The notes below the pieces were generated by a model that saw only the letters and a list, made by a program, of their open reading frames with translations, did not search any database and had not been told where the DNA came from. This document shows positions 33,481 through 46,008 of a DNA stretch of 64,000 nt, piece after piece (the stretch's first letter is position 1; every line of letters begins with the position of its first letter). The position numbers were made by a program, and so were the translations under genes. This DNA comes from Ehretia macrophylla (Eukaryota > Streptophyta > Magnoliopsida > Boraginales > Ehretiaceae): contig CM075769.1 of NCBI GenBank assembly GCA_037974665.1, positions 25,173,139 to 25,237,138 of the forward strand, in the 5' to 3' direction.

Positions 33481-36400
33481 GGTTCAGGCTCGGGCTTACG
33501 CAGTTGATATGGAGGAGATGCCTGAGGAAACTGCAGTTGTGGAAGGTAACTTCCTTATACTTGATCAACTTGTTAAAGTGTTGATTGATTCTGGTGCTAC
33601 GCATTCTTTCATTACTCCTGCTTGTGTGCAACGTGTTAAATTGCAACCTGAAAGATTGCCTTATGTGGTTGAGATTAGTACCTCTTTGACTGATAAGTAT
33701 GTTACTGGCTTAGTATGTAAGGATTGTATAATACATGTTAAGGGACATAATTTTCCTTCGGACCTTAATTTATTTCCTATCCGGGGGTATGATGTTATTC
33801 TGAGTATGGATTGGCTTTCTAAGTATGATGCCCAGTTGAACTGTAGAACCAAAGTAGTACAGTTTCGCTTGCCGGATCAGCTAGTAGTAGAGGTAGTGGG
33901 TAACTGGGGTGCTAAGACGAGTTTTGTTATCTCAGCAACTAAAGCCGTTAAGTTGGTGAGTAAGGGGTGTTCGGGTTATCTAGCTTATTTGATCAACAAG
34001 CCATCTGTTAAGCTACAGCTAGAGGAAGTCCCTATTATCCGGGAATATCCTAATGTATTTCCCGAGGAGTTGCCAGGGTTGCCACCAGAGAGGGATATAG
34101 AGTTTGTGATTAATCTTGTTCCCGGTACTCAACCTATTTCTAAATCGGCGTACCGGATGGCACCAGCTGAGTTGAAGGAGTTGAAGACTCAGTTACAGGA
34201 GTTATTGAAGAAAGGATTCATTCAGCAGAGTTCTTCACCTTGGGGAGCTCCAGTCTTATTTGTGAAGAAGAAGGATGGTACCTTGAGATTGTGTATTGAC
34301 TACCATGGTTTGAATCAGGTGACCATCAAGAATAAATATCCTTTGCCACTGATTGATGAGTTGTTTGATCAACTTCAGGGAGCCAAAGTCTATTCTAAAT
34401 TTGATTTGAGGCAGGGGTATTATCAGCTTCGGATTCGCACGGAGGATGTTCCGAAGTCTGCCTTCAGGACTCGGTACGGGCATTATGAGTTTGTTGTTAT
34501 GCCCTTTGGTTTGACTAATGCACCGGCAGCATTCATGGATCTTATGCATCGAGTCTTTCAGCCGTACTTGGACCAGTTCGTGGTGATTTTTATTGATGAT
34601 ATCTTGGTTTATTCTAAATCTGAATCGGAGCACGAGCAACATCTACGGCTTGTATTGGAGAAGTTGCAGGAGCATCAGTTGTTTGCCAAGTTCAGCAAAT
34701 GTGAATTTTGGCTGCAACGGATTTCTTTTCTTGGCCATGTTATTACACAGAGCGGTATTTCCGTAGATCCCACTAAGATTGAATCGGTGATGTCTTGGAA
34801 GCGGCCAGAGAGTGTTACTGATGTCCGTAGTTTTCTTGGCTTGGCGGGTTATTACCGTAGGTTTGTCAAGGACTTCTCAAAGATTGCGTGGCCACTATCT
34901 AAGTTGACTCAGAAACGGACTATCTTTAATTGGGACGAGAAGTGTGAGAGTGGATTTCAGGAGTTGAAAAAGAGGTTAACTACCGCTCCAGTACTTGCTC
35001 TACCAGAGGAGATCGATAATATGGTCATTTACAGCGATGCATCCAAGGAGGGCTTGGGATGTGTTCTTATGTAGGATGGCCGAGTTATTGCCTATGCTTC
35101 TCGAAAGTTGAAGCCTTATGAAGAAAATTATCCGACTCATGATCTTGAGTTGGCAGCAGTTGTCTTTGCACTCAAGAAGTGGCGTCATTATCTGTGGGGA
35201 AGTAAGTTTGAAATTTTCACTGATCATAAGAGTCTGAAGTACTTATTCTCACAGAAGGAGTTGAATATGCGCCAACGGAGGTGGATGGAGCTTCTTGGAG
35301 ATTATAATTGTTCTATCAATTATCTGCCTGGAAAGGCAAATGTTGTGGCAGATGCTCTCAGCCGGAAGGCTAGTATTTCTTGTTTGGCTGTCAAGAAGTG
35401 GGAGGTTCTTGAGGAGTTTAGTTATTGGAGACCAGAGTTGACTCAGGTTGGGGTGATGTGTTCACATCTCCGTATTCAACCTTTATTATTGTCTCAGATC
35501 AGGGAAGCTCAGTAGCTTGATGTTAAACTTCAGAAGATCAAGGATCAGATCACGGGTGATCAGTCTGACTTCAAACTGCATGAGGACGGTATTCTTCGGT
35601 TTCGGAACAGGGTTTGTGTTCCCGATGAACCGGGCTTGAGGTGAGGTATTCTGGAGGAAGCTCATAATTCTAAATATACTATTCATCCCGGTGGAACCAA
35701 GATGTATCGGGATTTGAAGCAACATTTCTGGTGGAACAACATGAAGAGGGAGGTTGCTCAGTTTGTATCTAGATGTTTGACTTGTCAGAGAGTGAAAGCC
35801 GAGCATCAACGACCAGTAGGTTTGCTTCAGCCGTTGGCTATACCAGAGTGGAAATGGGAGCATATTACGATGGACTTCGTCACTGGTTTGCCTAGATCAC
35901 CGAGGGGCAATGATGCAGTTTGGGTTGTCGTGGATCGTTTGACGAAGACAGCTCATTTTATTGCCATGAGGTTAGGAGATGAGGTTACAAAGCTGACGGA
36001 TCTCTATCTGGATCAGATTGTTAGACTTCACGGTATTCCATCTAGTATTGTCTCCGATCGAGTTCCTCGATTTACTTCTCGTTTGTGGGAGAAACTTCAG
36101 GAGACTTTGGGTACTCAGTTGAACTTCAGTACCGCGTATCATCCACAGACCGACGGTCAGTCTGAGCGGACTATTCAGATTCTGGAAGATATGCTTAGGG
36201 CTTGTGTTCTGGACTTTGGGAAGAACTGGGAGAAACATCTACCACTTGCCGAGTTTGCCTATAACAATAGTTATCAAGCTACTATTGGGATGGCACCTTT
36301 CGCAGCTCTTTACGGTCGTAAGTGCCGTTCACCTTTATATTGGGACGAGGTAGGAGAGATGAAGACTGTTGATCCGACTATTATGCCAGAACTTCTTGAG

Positions 36401-36955
36401 AAGATTGAGAATGTTCAGTTGATCAGGCAGAGAATGCTCACGGCGCAGAGTAGATTCAAGAGTTATGCTGATAAGCGTCGTCGAGACTTAGAGTTTACAG
36501 TTGGAGATCGGGTTTTCTTGAGATTGTCTCCTCGAAAGGGGTTTGCTCGTTATGGTAAAGGTGGAAAGCTGAGTACGAGATTTGTTGGGCCGTTTGAGAT
36601 TACTGGCAGGGTTGGTAAGTTGGCATATCGGTTGGCTTTACCGGAGAACTTCTCTAATGTCCACGATGTATTTCACGTGTCTAATTTGCGGAAATATAAT
36701 CCGGATCCTTCTCATATTCTTGAGCCAGAGCCATTACAGCTTCAAGAGAATTTGACTTATGACGAGCGTCCGATTCGCATTCTAGATCAGATGGACCGAG
36801 AGTTGAGGTCGAAGAGGATTCCGATGGTTAAGGTGTTGTGGAAGCATCACGGCATTGAGGAAGCTACGTGGGAGAGACGAGATCAGATGCAGCAGCAATA
36901 CCCAGACCTATTCCGTACATCAAGTAAGAATTTCGAGGACGAAATTTTTATAAGG
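33481..36955 (+). pseudogene. pol fossil of A2 (PR-RT-RNaseH-INT-chromodomain)
   Basis: Protease DSGATHSF from 33587; RT with [25 protein letters not shown] and FIDD at 34589-34600; RNase H with [10 protein letters not shown] near 35030 and [11 protein letters not shown] near 35216; integrase zinc region ending CLTCQRVKAEHQ near 35800; core MDFVTGLPRSPRG near 35870 and AYHPQTDGQSERT near 36135; conserved VHDVFHVSNLRKYNPDPSH near 36660-36715; chromodomain-like VLWKHHGIEEATWERRDQM near 36830-36890. In chromoviruses the tail guides integration, often into heterochromatin, which suits a nest like this. Broken. Confidence 0.92.
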
Positions 36956-36964
36956 AGGGGAGAA
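36952..36964 (+). other. Polypurine tract of A2
   Basis: AAGGAGGGGAGAA directly before the 3' LTR at 36965. Confidence 0.9.
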
Positions 36965-39429
36965 TGTGAAACCCCACTTTCTTGCTTATCTCGTTTTACG
37001 TGCTATACCTCGTTTTGGGTGCATATGACCTGTTTATGTGCTATAGGACCTAGAAAGTTATAATTTTGATGTCAATACTCCTAATACGTGCTAAATGTGC
37101 ATTCATGAAATTTTCATCAAAAACGGAGTCAGAAATTTTATCGTCGATTTTTAGTGAATAGTGTTTTCGAAACACGTCCGCTAAAATTTTGAAACTGGTC
37201 TTTTTAACCCTTCTAGACCTAGTCCACGGACTTTAATAGACCTGTGTTTGATGAAAACGGTTTTAAAATCGGCTTAAGAATTTATTAGGGTTTTTACACC
37301 GACTTTTACGAAAATCGAGTTTTAAGCCGACTCGGGTGAATTTGTTGGATTGTAAAACTTCTTGTCACCTAAAAATAATCCACTTGAGATATCTTGGGGG
37401 TTGCATAATTATTTTTAACTTGGTGAGCAATAAAATGCAATTAAAGTCATTAAAAATACAAAAATACCTATTTAAACTAACTTTGACTTTGCATTTTTTT
37501 ATTTGACCAAGCTTTTAATTATATACTATCACCTACACACACTCACACAACACAAAACACACTCCACAAACACACACAAGGCCGAGAGAAAGAGGGAGAA
37601 AAAGAGAAGAGAAAACTCAAGCTTTTCAATCCAATTTTTCAAAGAAAAACCTAGTTTTTGTCCGTGAAACTTCACACCGACTTGGATTCTGCTTGTTGGG
37701 CACGCATAGCACGCATTCCTAGGCTTATATCGCATCTAAGGTGAGAGAAAAATTCTAGATCTCAAAATGTCATTTTTGTGTTTTTGCGTATAAATGAAGA
37801 TTGAACCGTTAGAATTGAAATCTAATGATAGATTATTACTCCTTGCATGCTAGGGATCATTATATACTAATACTACGAATTTCTGTCGGATGTAGCATAA
37901 TTTTTATTTTCCGGGTATTTAATTTTGATTAAAATGTTCAAAGTTGAATTAAATGAGTTGTGTTGATCGAAATCGATTGCCGTCGATTTCTAAATACTTG
38001 ATAATTACGTGTTAGCGCTGTTGTAATGCCAAATTTTCGATTACATTGTTTGTGTGAAAATCCGAAAAATCCAGCCATGACATCTTAGGGTTTTAGGGTT
38101 ATCGGGCATGATTTGGAGGTGTTATGGTGGATTTCCGAGAGGGCTAATGTAGTAGGTTGAATGGGTGAGTGATAGGAACTGATTTGGCAATGTTTGGATT
38201 AGTAGATTTTAAGTTATGAATTTTAGAAGTTTAGGTTGTCATTCTTTAATTTCTTGAACGATGCCTTTAGATGGTTGGGTAGTATTCGAGTGATGAATGG
38301 TGAGTTGTTGATGAGTAATTTAGAGTTTAATTATGTATATGATGCATGTCCGGTTAGATGGCCTACTTTGTCATCTAACTAAGTTATTTGATTGATTGAT
38401 TATTATTGAGTTCGGGAATCGGGCACTTTCGTTGCTGATCTCCCAATTGATTGATTGATTATTATTGAATGCGGGAATCGGGCACTTTCGTTGCTGATCT
38501 CCCAATTGATTGATTGATTGATGATTGATTGATGATTGATGATTATGGAGTCTTGGTATGTGTGTGCCACCTCTCGGGCAGCGTCGGGCTGTCGGGTTGA
38601 TAACGGCATGACTGCCATAGGCTACCCCCAGCTCGCATGACGAAGGTGTCATGGAGGGAGGGGCTACTGAGGTACCTCGGGTGCGTGAGTAATGGGTAGT
38701 TATAAGAAGAACGGTTGAGATCGTGATGGCGTTTGGAGCTACACCAAATAGAGTATCCTTTAATGAATGGTTATATAGTTATGTGATGATAGTATTATTT
38801 GTGTTATTGTGTGTTTACTGACTCAAAGGATTATTCCAAGGAGTTTAGTAGACCTTGCTCGAGATCTATCGGATCCTCACTGGGCTTATGTATATAAGCT
38901 CACTCTCTATTAATGCATGCTTACAGGTGTTGCAGAGCCGGATTACGGGTATGTGCCTCCTGAAGAGGAGAATGTGGAAAATGTGCTTTACGTGGACGAG
39001 TCATATGTTCCTGAGTCTTATCCATGATTTTATGTTGTTTAAATGTTTGTATATTAGCTTAATAGACTTTATATACCTTATGGTTCTTAATGTAATAGAT
39101 ATTGAAAAGATGATGATCCAAATGATGTTAACCTTGCGGTTTTCTTTTGTTTATGGTTAAGTTGTAAATGTGTCTCAACTTATTTTTTTTTGAAATGTAT
39201 GATAAGGTTGAGGTATTGTATGTTATGTTGGAACGGAGGCGTATAACGAGGATGGTTTATTGTATAATATGATTGTGTTGTATGTTGTTGTTTGAATTAA
39301 GGAGTTGCTGGATGTATGATGTTTAATGAGGTTGGTTTGGAACCTCGGTGTCCTATTTACTGTCGTTATACTGCCGAAATTCCGTTGCGTCCTGACTGAT
39401 CATAGGAGGGGTCGTGTTGGGGCGTGACA
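36965..39429 (+). repeat. 3' LTR of A2
   Basis: 2465 bp, the same length as the 5' copy and over 99% identical by eye. H1 at 38353-38379, ~60-bp repeat near 38389-38540, H4 at 38882-38901. Followed by GTTAG at 39430-39434. Confidence 0.95.
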
Positions 39430-39434
39430 GTTAG

Positions 39435-42100
39435 TATTTATTAGGTTAGGAGGGGCTTAAAATGATTTTGTGGCACTAAATTGGGGGTTGGTTGAGGTAC
39501 TTGTAGTTCAAACACACTTAAGGCGATTAGAGCTTTTCGGTGTACTATAGTTAAATGTATGATTTCATGGTTCTAAATGGTGTCATAATGTGTATTTGGA
39601 AGTGTAGTATAGTTGGTTTATAAATTGAGAAATTTGTAGTTAGTATGTACCTTGAATTGGGTCTTGAGTTAAAAAGAGAGTGTTTGACCAAGTGTTGACT
39701 TTGCTCAGTTTGAGTGTTGGTATAGTTTTGGTAGGGCATGTAAGCACTTCTTGTGTAGTTGTGGCGTTGTTTGGGCGTTCGGTTAGTATAGCTATAGTTC
39801 AAACGGGCTAGGTGGACTTTCGAGGTTCTGTTAGGAAAGTAAGGTTTCGTAGTATAGAATTGTGCCATATTGTGCCTAAGAATGAGTGGTAAAATTAGTT
39901 TTCATACCTTGTAGCTCATTTGTATGTAGTAGCCTTTAGAAGTTAGATATATGAATAGTATATTGTTGAGTTTAGTAGTTTTAGCTCAAATGAATGTTAT
40001 AGTGCTTACATTAAGTACCATAAATGTTCGAGTATATGGATTGATGGTCTGACTGAGTAGAATATGATTGAAGTTTGTTATGAATGGTTGGAATGCTAAG
40101 GGGTGAAAATGTGTCTTCGTGGTTTAAAGGTTAATTGCTTGGTTTGGTGATGTGGATGGGTGCCATAAGTGTTAGATTGATTAATCTGTTGTTCAGAGGT
40201 GCTAGAATATGGATTGAACTTGTGGAGAGCTGATTGATCATAAAAGGGCCTTTTGATGGTTTTGGACCACGTGTGTGTTTGTGTTATAGAGAGTTTAGTT
40301 GTGGTTCCTACTTGATAGTGGAGTGTGTGGAATGTTTTTATGTATCTCCGTGGGTATATGGTGAAATTTATAGTTATGAAGTGTTTATTATACTATTAAA
40401 GTAGTCTTGCTTGGAAATTGGTTTAATTAGTTGCTAGAAATGTGGAGTACTATATTATGTATTATGTGTTAGTTCTAGGTACATTAAGTGTTATGCTATA
40501 GTTAGTTTGAAATGTTTAAACTCGTAGAAGTCTCATTGTGTTAGTTGTTGTTATTTTCTTGAAATTGACTAGCTAAGTATCTAATTGAGCTTGTATGGTG
40601 TTTAGCCAGCAAGGTGTGTGAATGTGTGTAACTGAGATAAGTTCGTAGTTAATAAATGGTTATGTGGTGTTTAGGAAGATTGTGAGGTAGTTTTGTTACT
40701 TTTTTGTCCTTTAATTTTTATATAGTGGTAATATTTGTATATTTGAGCTAAATACTTGATATAATGGTAGATTCATACTTGAATTGATTAGAATATGGTT
40801 AGAACTCATTGTAGGTATTGAGAATGAAATTTTGGACCAATTCTTGCAGCTTAGAACGTGGTAGAGGTGAGGGAGTCTTCATCCTTTTTGTGCATCTTAG
40901 CTTATTTTATTGCTTTTAGATTATATGATTTAGTTTAATTGATAAAGTTTATATGTACTATTTACTTGCTATCTTGTGGGTTCTCGTGATATCTTGTGTT
41001 TTATTGTGCTTATTTGATATTATCTTGTGAATTCTTGAATTCGTATCGGGTTGCGCAACATTTTTGGACATGGTAGTGTCAATAAACTCTGGGCAGCATC
41101 GGGCTGTCGGTCTCCCTCGACTACCATGGTACCTATTCCCTTTCTCGCTAAGTATACTCCACTACCCCAGAGGCGTGGTTTACCTCGTTGGGGCATATGG
41201 ACCTACCTCGGGAGAAATGGGTCATAGGATCGGGGTACATCCGGAGTACCCCATTTGAAGGAATAAGGGGTTTTCCGGTATTTGCTTGAAGATCATGGCT
41301 CATGGTTCAAGATTGAAGACAAGAAGATGAATCGTATCCTTTTTAAATGTGTTTAAAGTTATTCGATTAACTTGCTATATAGTATTACTTGTGTTATTGT
41401 CCTTGTTGCATTGCCCGAAATGATTTTCAAAAACACTCCTGGTATATTGTATCCCTTCCCTCACTGAGTAACTTTGGTTACTCATTTCTCGTTTCAACAT
41501 GTTACAAGTGTAGTTAGAACAACTACCTTGAGTGTTGTGTTGTCGGTCGCTTATCTACTGATATTGAATGCCATTGAAGATGTGTTATTGTAATATGTCT
41601 TATTTTGAGACCTTTGAGGTCTTGTATGTATTAATGATAAATTTGGTGGGTTGTAATTGAAGTTGTAGTCTTGAATAGTTAGTGGCATAGTTTGTACATA
41701 ATAGTTAATGATAGATTTTACTGCCTTTTGACTGCATGCTTGTATGTTAAAGGAAGTTGAGTGATGGACTTAATATTTAAATAAGTATGGTAATTAGAAT
41801 TAGAGTAATATGATAAGTGGATTTATACGATAAGATTTCAATGGATTTTAACCTTGCATGCTTGTGTGTTATTATATTGGGTTCCAAGGCTCGGATGGTC
41901 TTGAGGAGTTTGTTGTATATGATGATGTTGGAGGATAAGATTGTATCTTGGAGTCGGATTGTAGCTTTGAGGATAAATTTATTGTTTGCAGGTAAACTAA
42001 TTATCCTATAAACAGGGGAGACTCCGTCCGTCGTTCCTTGTTTTCGTGACCTCGGGTATTGGATCGAGGCTCTGGTCTCGAGAGAGATCGGGGTGTTACA
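39435..42100 (+). mobile_element. LTR Y, right piece, to its 3' end
   Basis: Continues Y after A2 and ends GGGGTGTTACA at 42100, the same terminal form as C and D. It holds GGTGAGGGAGTC near 40867 with CATCCTTTTTGTGCAT after it, then H2-H4. Y's two pieces total about 3.5 kb with the start missing, so the LTR is near 4 kb, like C. Whether Y is a solo LTR or the 3' LTR of a longer element cannot be told here. CGAGA (42101-42105) may be its right target duplication. Confidence 0.75.
41048..41483 (+). other. Hairpin module of LTR Y (H2-H4)
   Basis: H2 at 41048-41058 is GGTTGCGCAAC. H3 at 41232-41252 pairs GGGGTAC with GTACCCC around ATCCGGA, all seven pairs perfect. H4 at 41466-41483 pairs GAGTAAC with GTTACTC around TTTG. 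I find no H1 upstream of H2. H4 is followed about 20 bases on by TTACAAG where the others have CAGG. Confidence 0.7.
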
Positions 42101-42105
42101 CGAGA

Positions 42106-43822
42106 GGTGGCACACACTATCATGACTCACGACAATAACATTAAACATTTTATATTCCGAGAAGACAACAAAGTAGGTTGTCCTCCGGTACAATAATAAT
42201 CATCAATCAATTAACAATATTTCAACCAACATAACATTAATTAAGCAACTAAGACAACCAAGTTATGTGACAAAGTAGGCCACCCAACTTAACACACATT
42301 TCAACATGCATTCAAACCTGAACCTACTCAACAACAATCCAAGAAATAACTACACAATCACTACCAAACAACTAAAGACAACATTTAGCATTTCAAAGAA
42401 AGACTACACAAACTTCTAAAATTCATAACTTATAATCTATCAATCAACCAACCCCCAAACCTTTTCCCATCACTCAACCATACATGCAACTACATTAATC
42501 CCCTCGGAAACCAACCAAAAGCCACCCAAAACAAGCCCAACAAGCTAAAAATGGCAATGTGCTCATGGCTGATTTTTTCGACTTTTGCTATGGCATTCAA
42601 ATTGAAAATTTGGCATTACAACATTATTACACAATAATTAACAAGGCTATAGAAGCAACTACAACTCAATTTCAACTTCTACAACAACAATTATTCAAAT
42701 ATAAGCCAAATAATCAATTTAAATACCTGAAGAAAAAAAAATACAAGCTACTACTGTTTAAAATGGCTACAAATGCATATAATTGGTCCTTATCATCTAC
42801 TAAGCAATAATCTAACATCAATTTAACAAAATAGAAACTACAAATGCATCAACAAAAAATTCAACTCAACTTTAAAATAATGAACTATATTTTTGCCTCA
42901 CTTTTGATCCAAAGTAATGCTAGGAATAGGTAGAATATGTGCCCAACAAGCAATTTCGAGCTTTGAATGACTCAATTTGACTTTGAAATGAAGATTCTAG
43001 GCAAAATTTACTTTGTAAACCTAACTAAAAAATATTTATTCCTTTTCCCGCAAGGTGAAAGACCACTAGGTGAGAAATGAGTGGGTTTTGAACTTATTTT
43101 TCTAAATTAAAAGTGTATTTTGCATATATAATAGTATATTCAACATTTTTGCAAAAGTCAAAGTTGTCAACTTTTGTTGTTTTTAGTTGTTTTTGCCTAC
43201 AAAGCTTATTTTTACTAAATCTACTTATAGTATATATTAAGTGGACTATTTTTAGTTGATAACATTCAATATATGCATACATATACATACAACCTAGGTA
43301 CAAAACCTGATTTTGCAAAAGAAGTTAAAAAGTCACCGTATTTGTTTTGCAAATGTATTTTAATGCACAACCAATATATAATCACTTAATACCACATATA
43401 AATTCATATATATCATTTATAATATATATTAGGTCAACAAAAATCAACGTAAGAATCAGGTTCAGTAGAAATCACAATTCGGCTTAAAAACGCTACTTTT
43501 TCGCCTGATAATTCTATTTTAAATTCTTAATCTATTTTGGAAATAATTTTTATTAAATCACAGGTCTTTTAATAATGGAGAACTAGTTTTTAAAAAAGTT
43601 TAAAAGACCAGTTTCAAAAAATTTAGCGGAAAGGTCCTCAAATGCTATTTAAAAGGCACTTTAAATGAGATTTTCAATAAAAATCTTTATGAAAGTTTTA
43701 TGAATGCACATTTAATCTAAGATCACTTAATAATACATATATATACATTTATATTAATTCTAATAGCATTTAAACAGATGAAATCACGTAATTGCAAATA
43801 AGGGTAAATTCAGGGTCTCACA
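42106..43822 (-). mobile_element. Element X: 3' LTR of an old minus-strand gypsy-like element (part)
   Basis: The minus strand starts TGTGAGACCCTGAATTTACCC at 43822 and runs left until Y interrupts it. Diverged A-family words are visible: CCGCTAAATTTTTTGAAACTGG (around 43605-43630) and a TGCATTCATAAAACTTTC stretch (43690-43710), and at the Y junction GTGTGTGCCACCTCTCG, an A-family LTR string. It is thus an older relative of A, in reverse. The remainder of this LTR should lie beyond Y, off the left edge. Confidence 0.7.
42161..42290 (-). other. Two H1-type hairpins in the X LTR
   Basis: The minus strand holds two CCTACTTTGT loops about 100 bp apart. At 42290-42260 the stem is AAGTTGGGTG against CACATAACTT (A-like, imperfect). 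At 42186-42161 it is GAGGACAAC against GTTGTCTTC with a G-T pair (C/V-like). The second lies where A-family LTRs have their ~60-bp repeat. Confidence 0.6.
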
Positions 43823-43835
43823 TTCTCCCCCCTTA
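43823..43835 (-). other. Polypurine tract of X
   Basis: The minus strand reads AAGGGGGGAGAA abutting TGTGAGACCC, preceded by GACGCAATTGTTTT. This fixes X's orientation and shows its interior lies to the right. Confidence 0.8.
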
Positions 43836-44740
43836 AAACAATTGCGTCTGCGCAATTCTCAAATTCACAGACATCGAAATCCTCAATTGTTACACTTCAA
43901 CAATACTTCTCTTAGTTCCCATTTATCTCCCAGGATGACTCTTGAACAAAGACTTCAAAAGAAATAAACATAATTGACTGCAAATTGATGATCACAATTC
44001 CAAGACAAGCCTCAATTCATAATTCACTCCCACCTAACATCATATGGCATATAAAAGAAATCACAACTCTAAGGTCTTAGTATGACACTGCTACTTATCA
44101 ATCATCCCCTTACAACACAAAATGGGCTCTATAGACACCGTGAGGGTTTCAAAACTCATTCACAATAACTTGAACGATTACTGATCAAAGGAATATCTCA
44201 AAAGTGACCTTAGTTAAAATGTGGCTCTTACAAAATTTACAAGGGAATAAGGATATGTAAAATCATATATGAGCCAACAATCAATTGTACCAAAGGTCAA
44301 AGAAATTAGAGAATCAAGAGGCTAATAGTTCAATAGGAAAGCATTATAACCAAGATAAGGAATGTCTCAGCACCTATCAGTTAAATAAGTGCGAACAAAT
44401 GATGATGATGATGAGACAAAGCAGTGTTGAGTTTGTTGGATGAACATTCCTATACAAGTACACATTTCAATTCTCGATGATTGTTCAAGGAACGAACAAG
44501 TAAGTTGTACTTGAGGTGAAATGAAATTGAAAGCTAAGAGATTATTAATTCAATAGAAGACATGAGTGGCAACATAATGAGTATCTCAGTATGCAATACC
44601 AAAGAAGTACAAATAAGAAATGATAACAATAGGACAGTGTTGAGTACTTTGAGCAAGTAATTACAAGCAAGGTAATGGCTCAGCATTTACTAATAAAACA
44701 ATAGGATTAACAAGGATTAACAAGAATGACAATGGTTAAA
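43836..44740 (-). other. Noncoding interior remnant of X
   Basis: About 900 bp with no recognisable gag or pol. It has loosely repeated words (CAGTGTTGAGT at about 44425 and 44637, AATGATGATGATGATGAG at 44398, several CTCAG/TCAAT words). It resembles in texture the degenerate repeats next to the purine tracts of B and V. It ends where the truncated first LTR of the W array begins. Confidence 0.5.
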
Positions 44741-46008
44741 AACTACATAGGACCCAAACTATGGCAAAAATCCTCAATTAAATTATACTATAATAAACTA
44801 AGGTTCGATATGGTTCCAACTCATTCAACCGTGCCTCAATCCGACATCGGTAGCTCGCAGAATCACTAAAACAAGTTCTTTGCATGTTGGTCAAACCAGT
44901 AGACCCTAGAGCCACCGGTCAACTGGTCGTGCAAGGGTCTTCTGCCCGAGGCTTCATTAGTGGACGACCCCTTCCCCCATCGATCGATCGGTGAAGCATG
45001 GGTCCTCCGGTCATGTTGTATACGGGAAAATACAAACTCTACTAACAATCAAGCATAAAACATCACAATCCTCTACTAACAATCAAGCATGCTCAAGGGG
45101 ATTTATTAGGCATCATATAGGGATTCAAACACCAACCAACACATCCCATATGAACAATCAACATCCAACCCACCTAGAATCCAATATAGCTCATACACCA
45201 AGCTTTATACTCTAAATGCAAAAATGCTAACCCCATGTTCCAATTCTTGCATACAAGCTATACATATAATCCATACACATACAAGAGCAACACAAACTCA
45301 TCTTCCAACTTCTCAAGAACATTCAACATGGATTTGGCAAGTCCTCGATCTACAACACACAAAATGCTCAATCTTCTCAACTAAGCTTTGGTATGCAAGC
45401 TATAGCAATATTAACACCAAATGAGCATTTAAAACTCAGTTTTGAAGAATCCCTCACCTTTGCTTTGAGTTCTAGATGTAAAATGAGCAAGAAAAACCTT
45501 TGGAGAAATCTTGATATGCAAAGGAAAAGCTTGGAAATGGCTGGAACTTCTTTTTTTCTCCTTCATTCTTCTCTCTTCTCTACTTTCTCTCTTCCATTTG
45601 GTTGAAAATCAAAGAGTGTGTGTGTCTCGAGTGGGTGAATGTGAAATAGTGTGTGTTTGTGTGTTTTAGTTGAGCAAGAATAGTGTTAGGATATTTTGTT
45701 ATTTTGCTTTAGGACAAGAGTACCCCTCAACTAACTTGTGTATTACTAGTTTGCTATCCTAGCATTAATTCTAATTGTTTTAGTTCTAGTTTAGTTACTC
45801 TAGCTAGCTATTTAACTTGATAGGTTTTAATTACTAACATTGCTATATTAATTACCCAAATAACGTTAACTGAAGAAATGCACGTAAATTGAGACAAATG
45901 CGCGTAAATCAATTTAAAAACACATAAAACAAGATAAATGCATATAAAATGATTTAATTATGAATGTGATGATCTATATGCATATGTGGTCTCGTGCTAG
46001 GACTTACA
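44741..46008 (-). repeat. W LTR 1 (partial)
   Basis: Matches 49336-50620 of LTR 2, starting at AACTACATA. It ends TTACA next to the purine tract at 46009. Sequence left of 44741 does not match the rest of the LTR, so it is truncated against X. It contains the CCGGT-rich palindromic cluster near 44900-45000. Confidence 0.85.

Larger units (their letters stand above)
29480..39429 (+). mobile_element. Element A2: Ty3/gypsy Tekay-type chromovirus, complete ends, broken
   Basis: 9950 bp with target duplication GTTAG (29475-29479 and 39430-39434), two LTRs of 2465 bp each, an exact initiator-Met primer site, a purine tract and all gypsy parts in order. About 20 LTR differences by hand count, just under 1%, or roughly 0.3 million years at 1.3e-8 per site per year; it is the younger of the two A copies. 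The coding region has about three breaks. It sits inside LTR Y. Confidence 0.95.
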
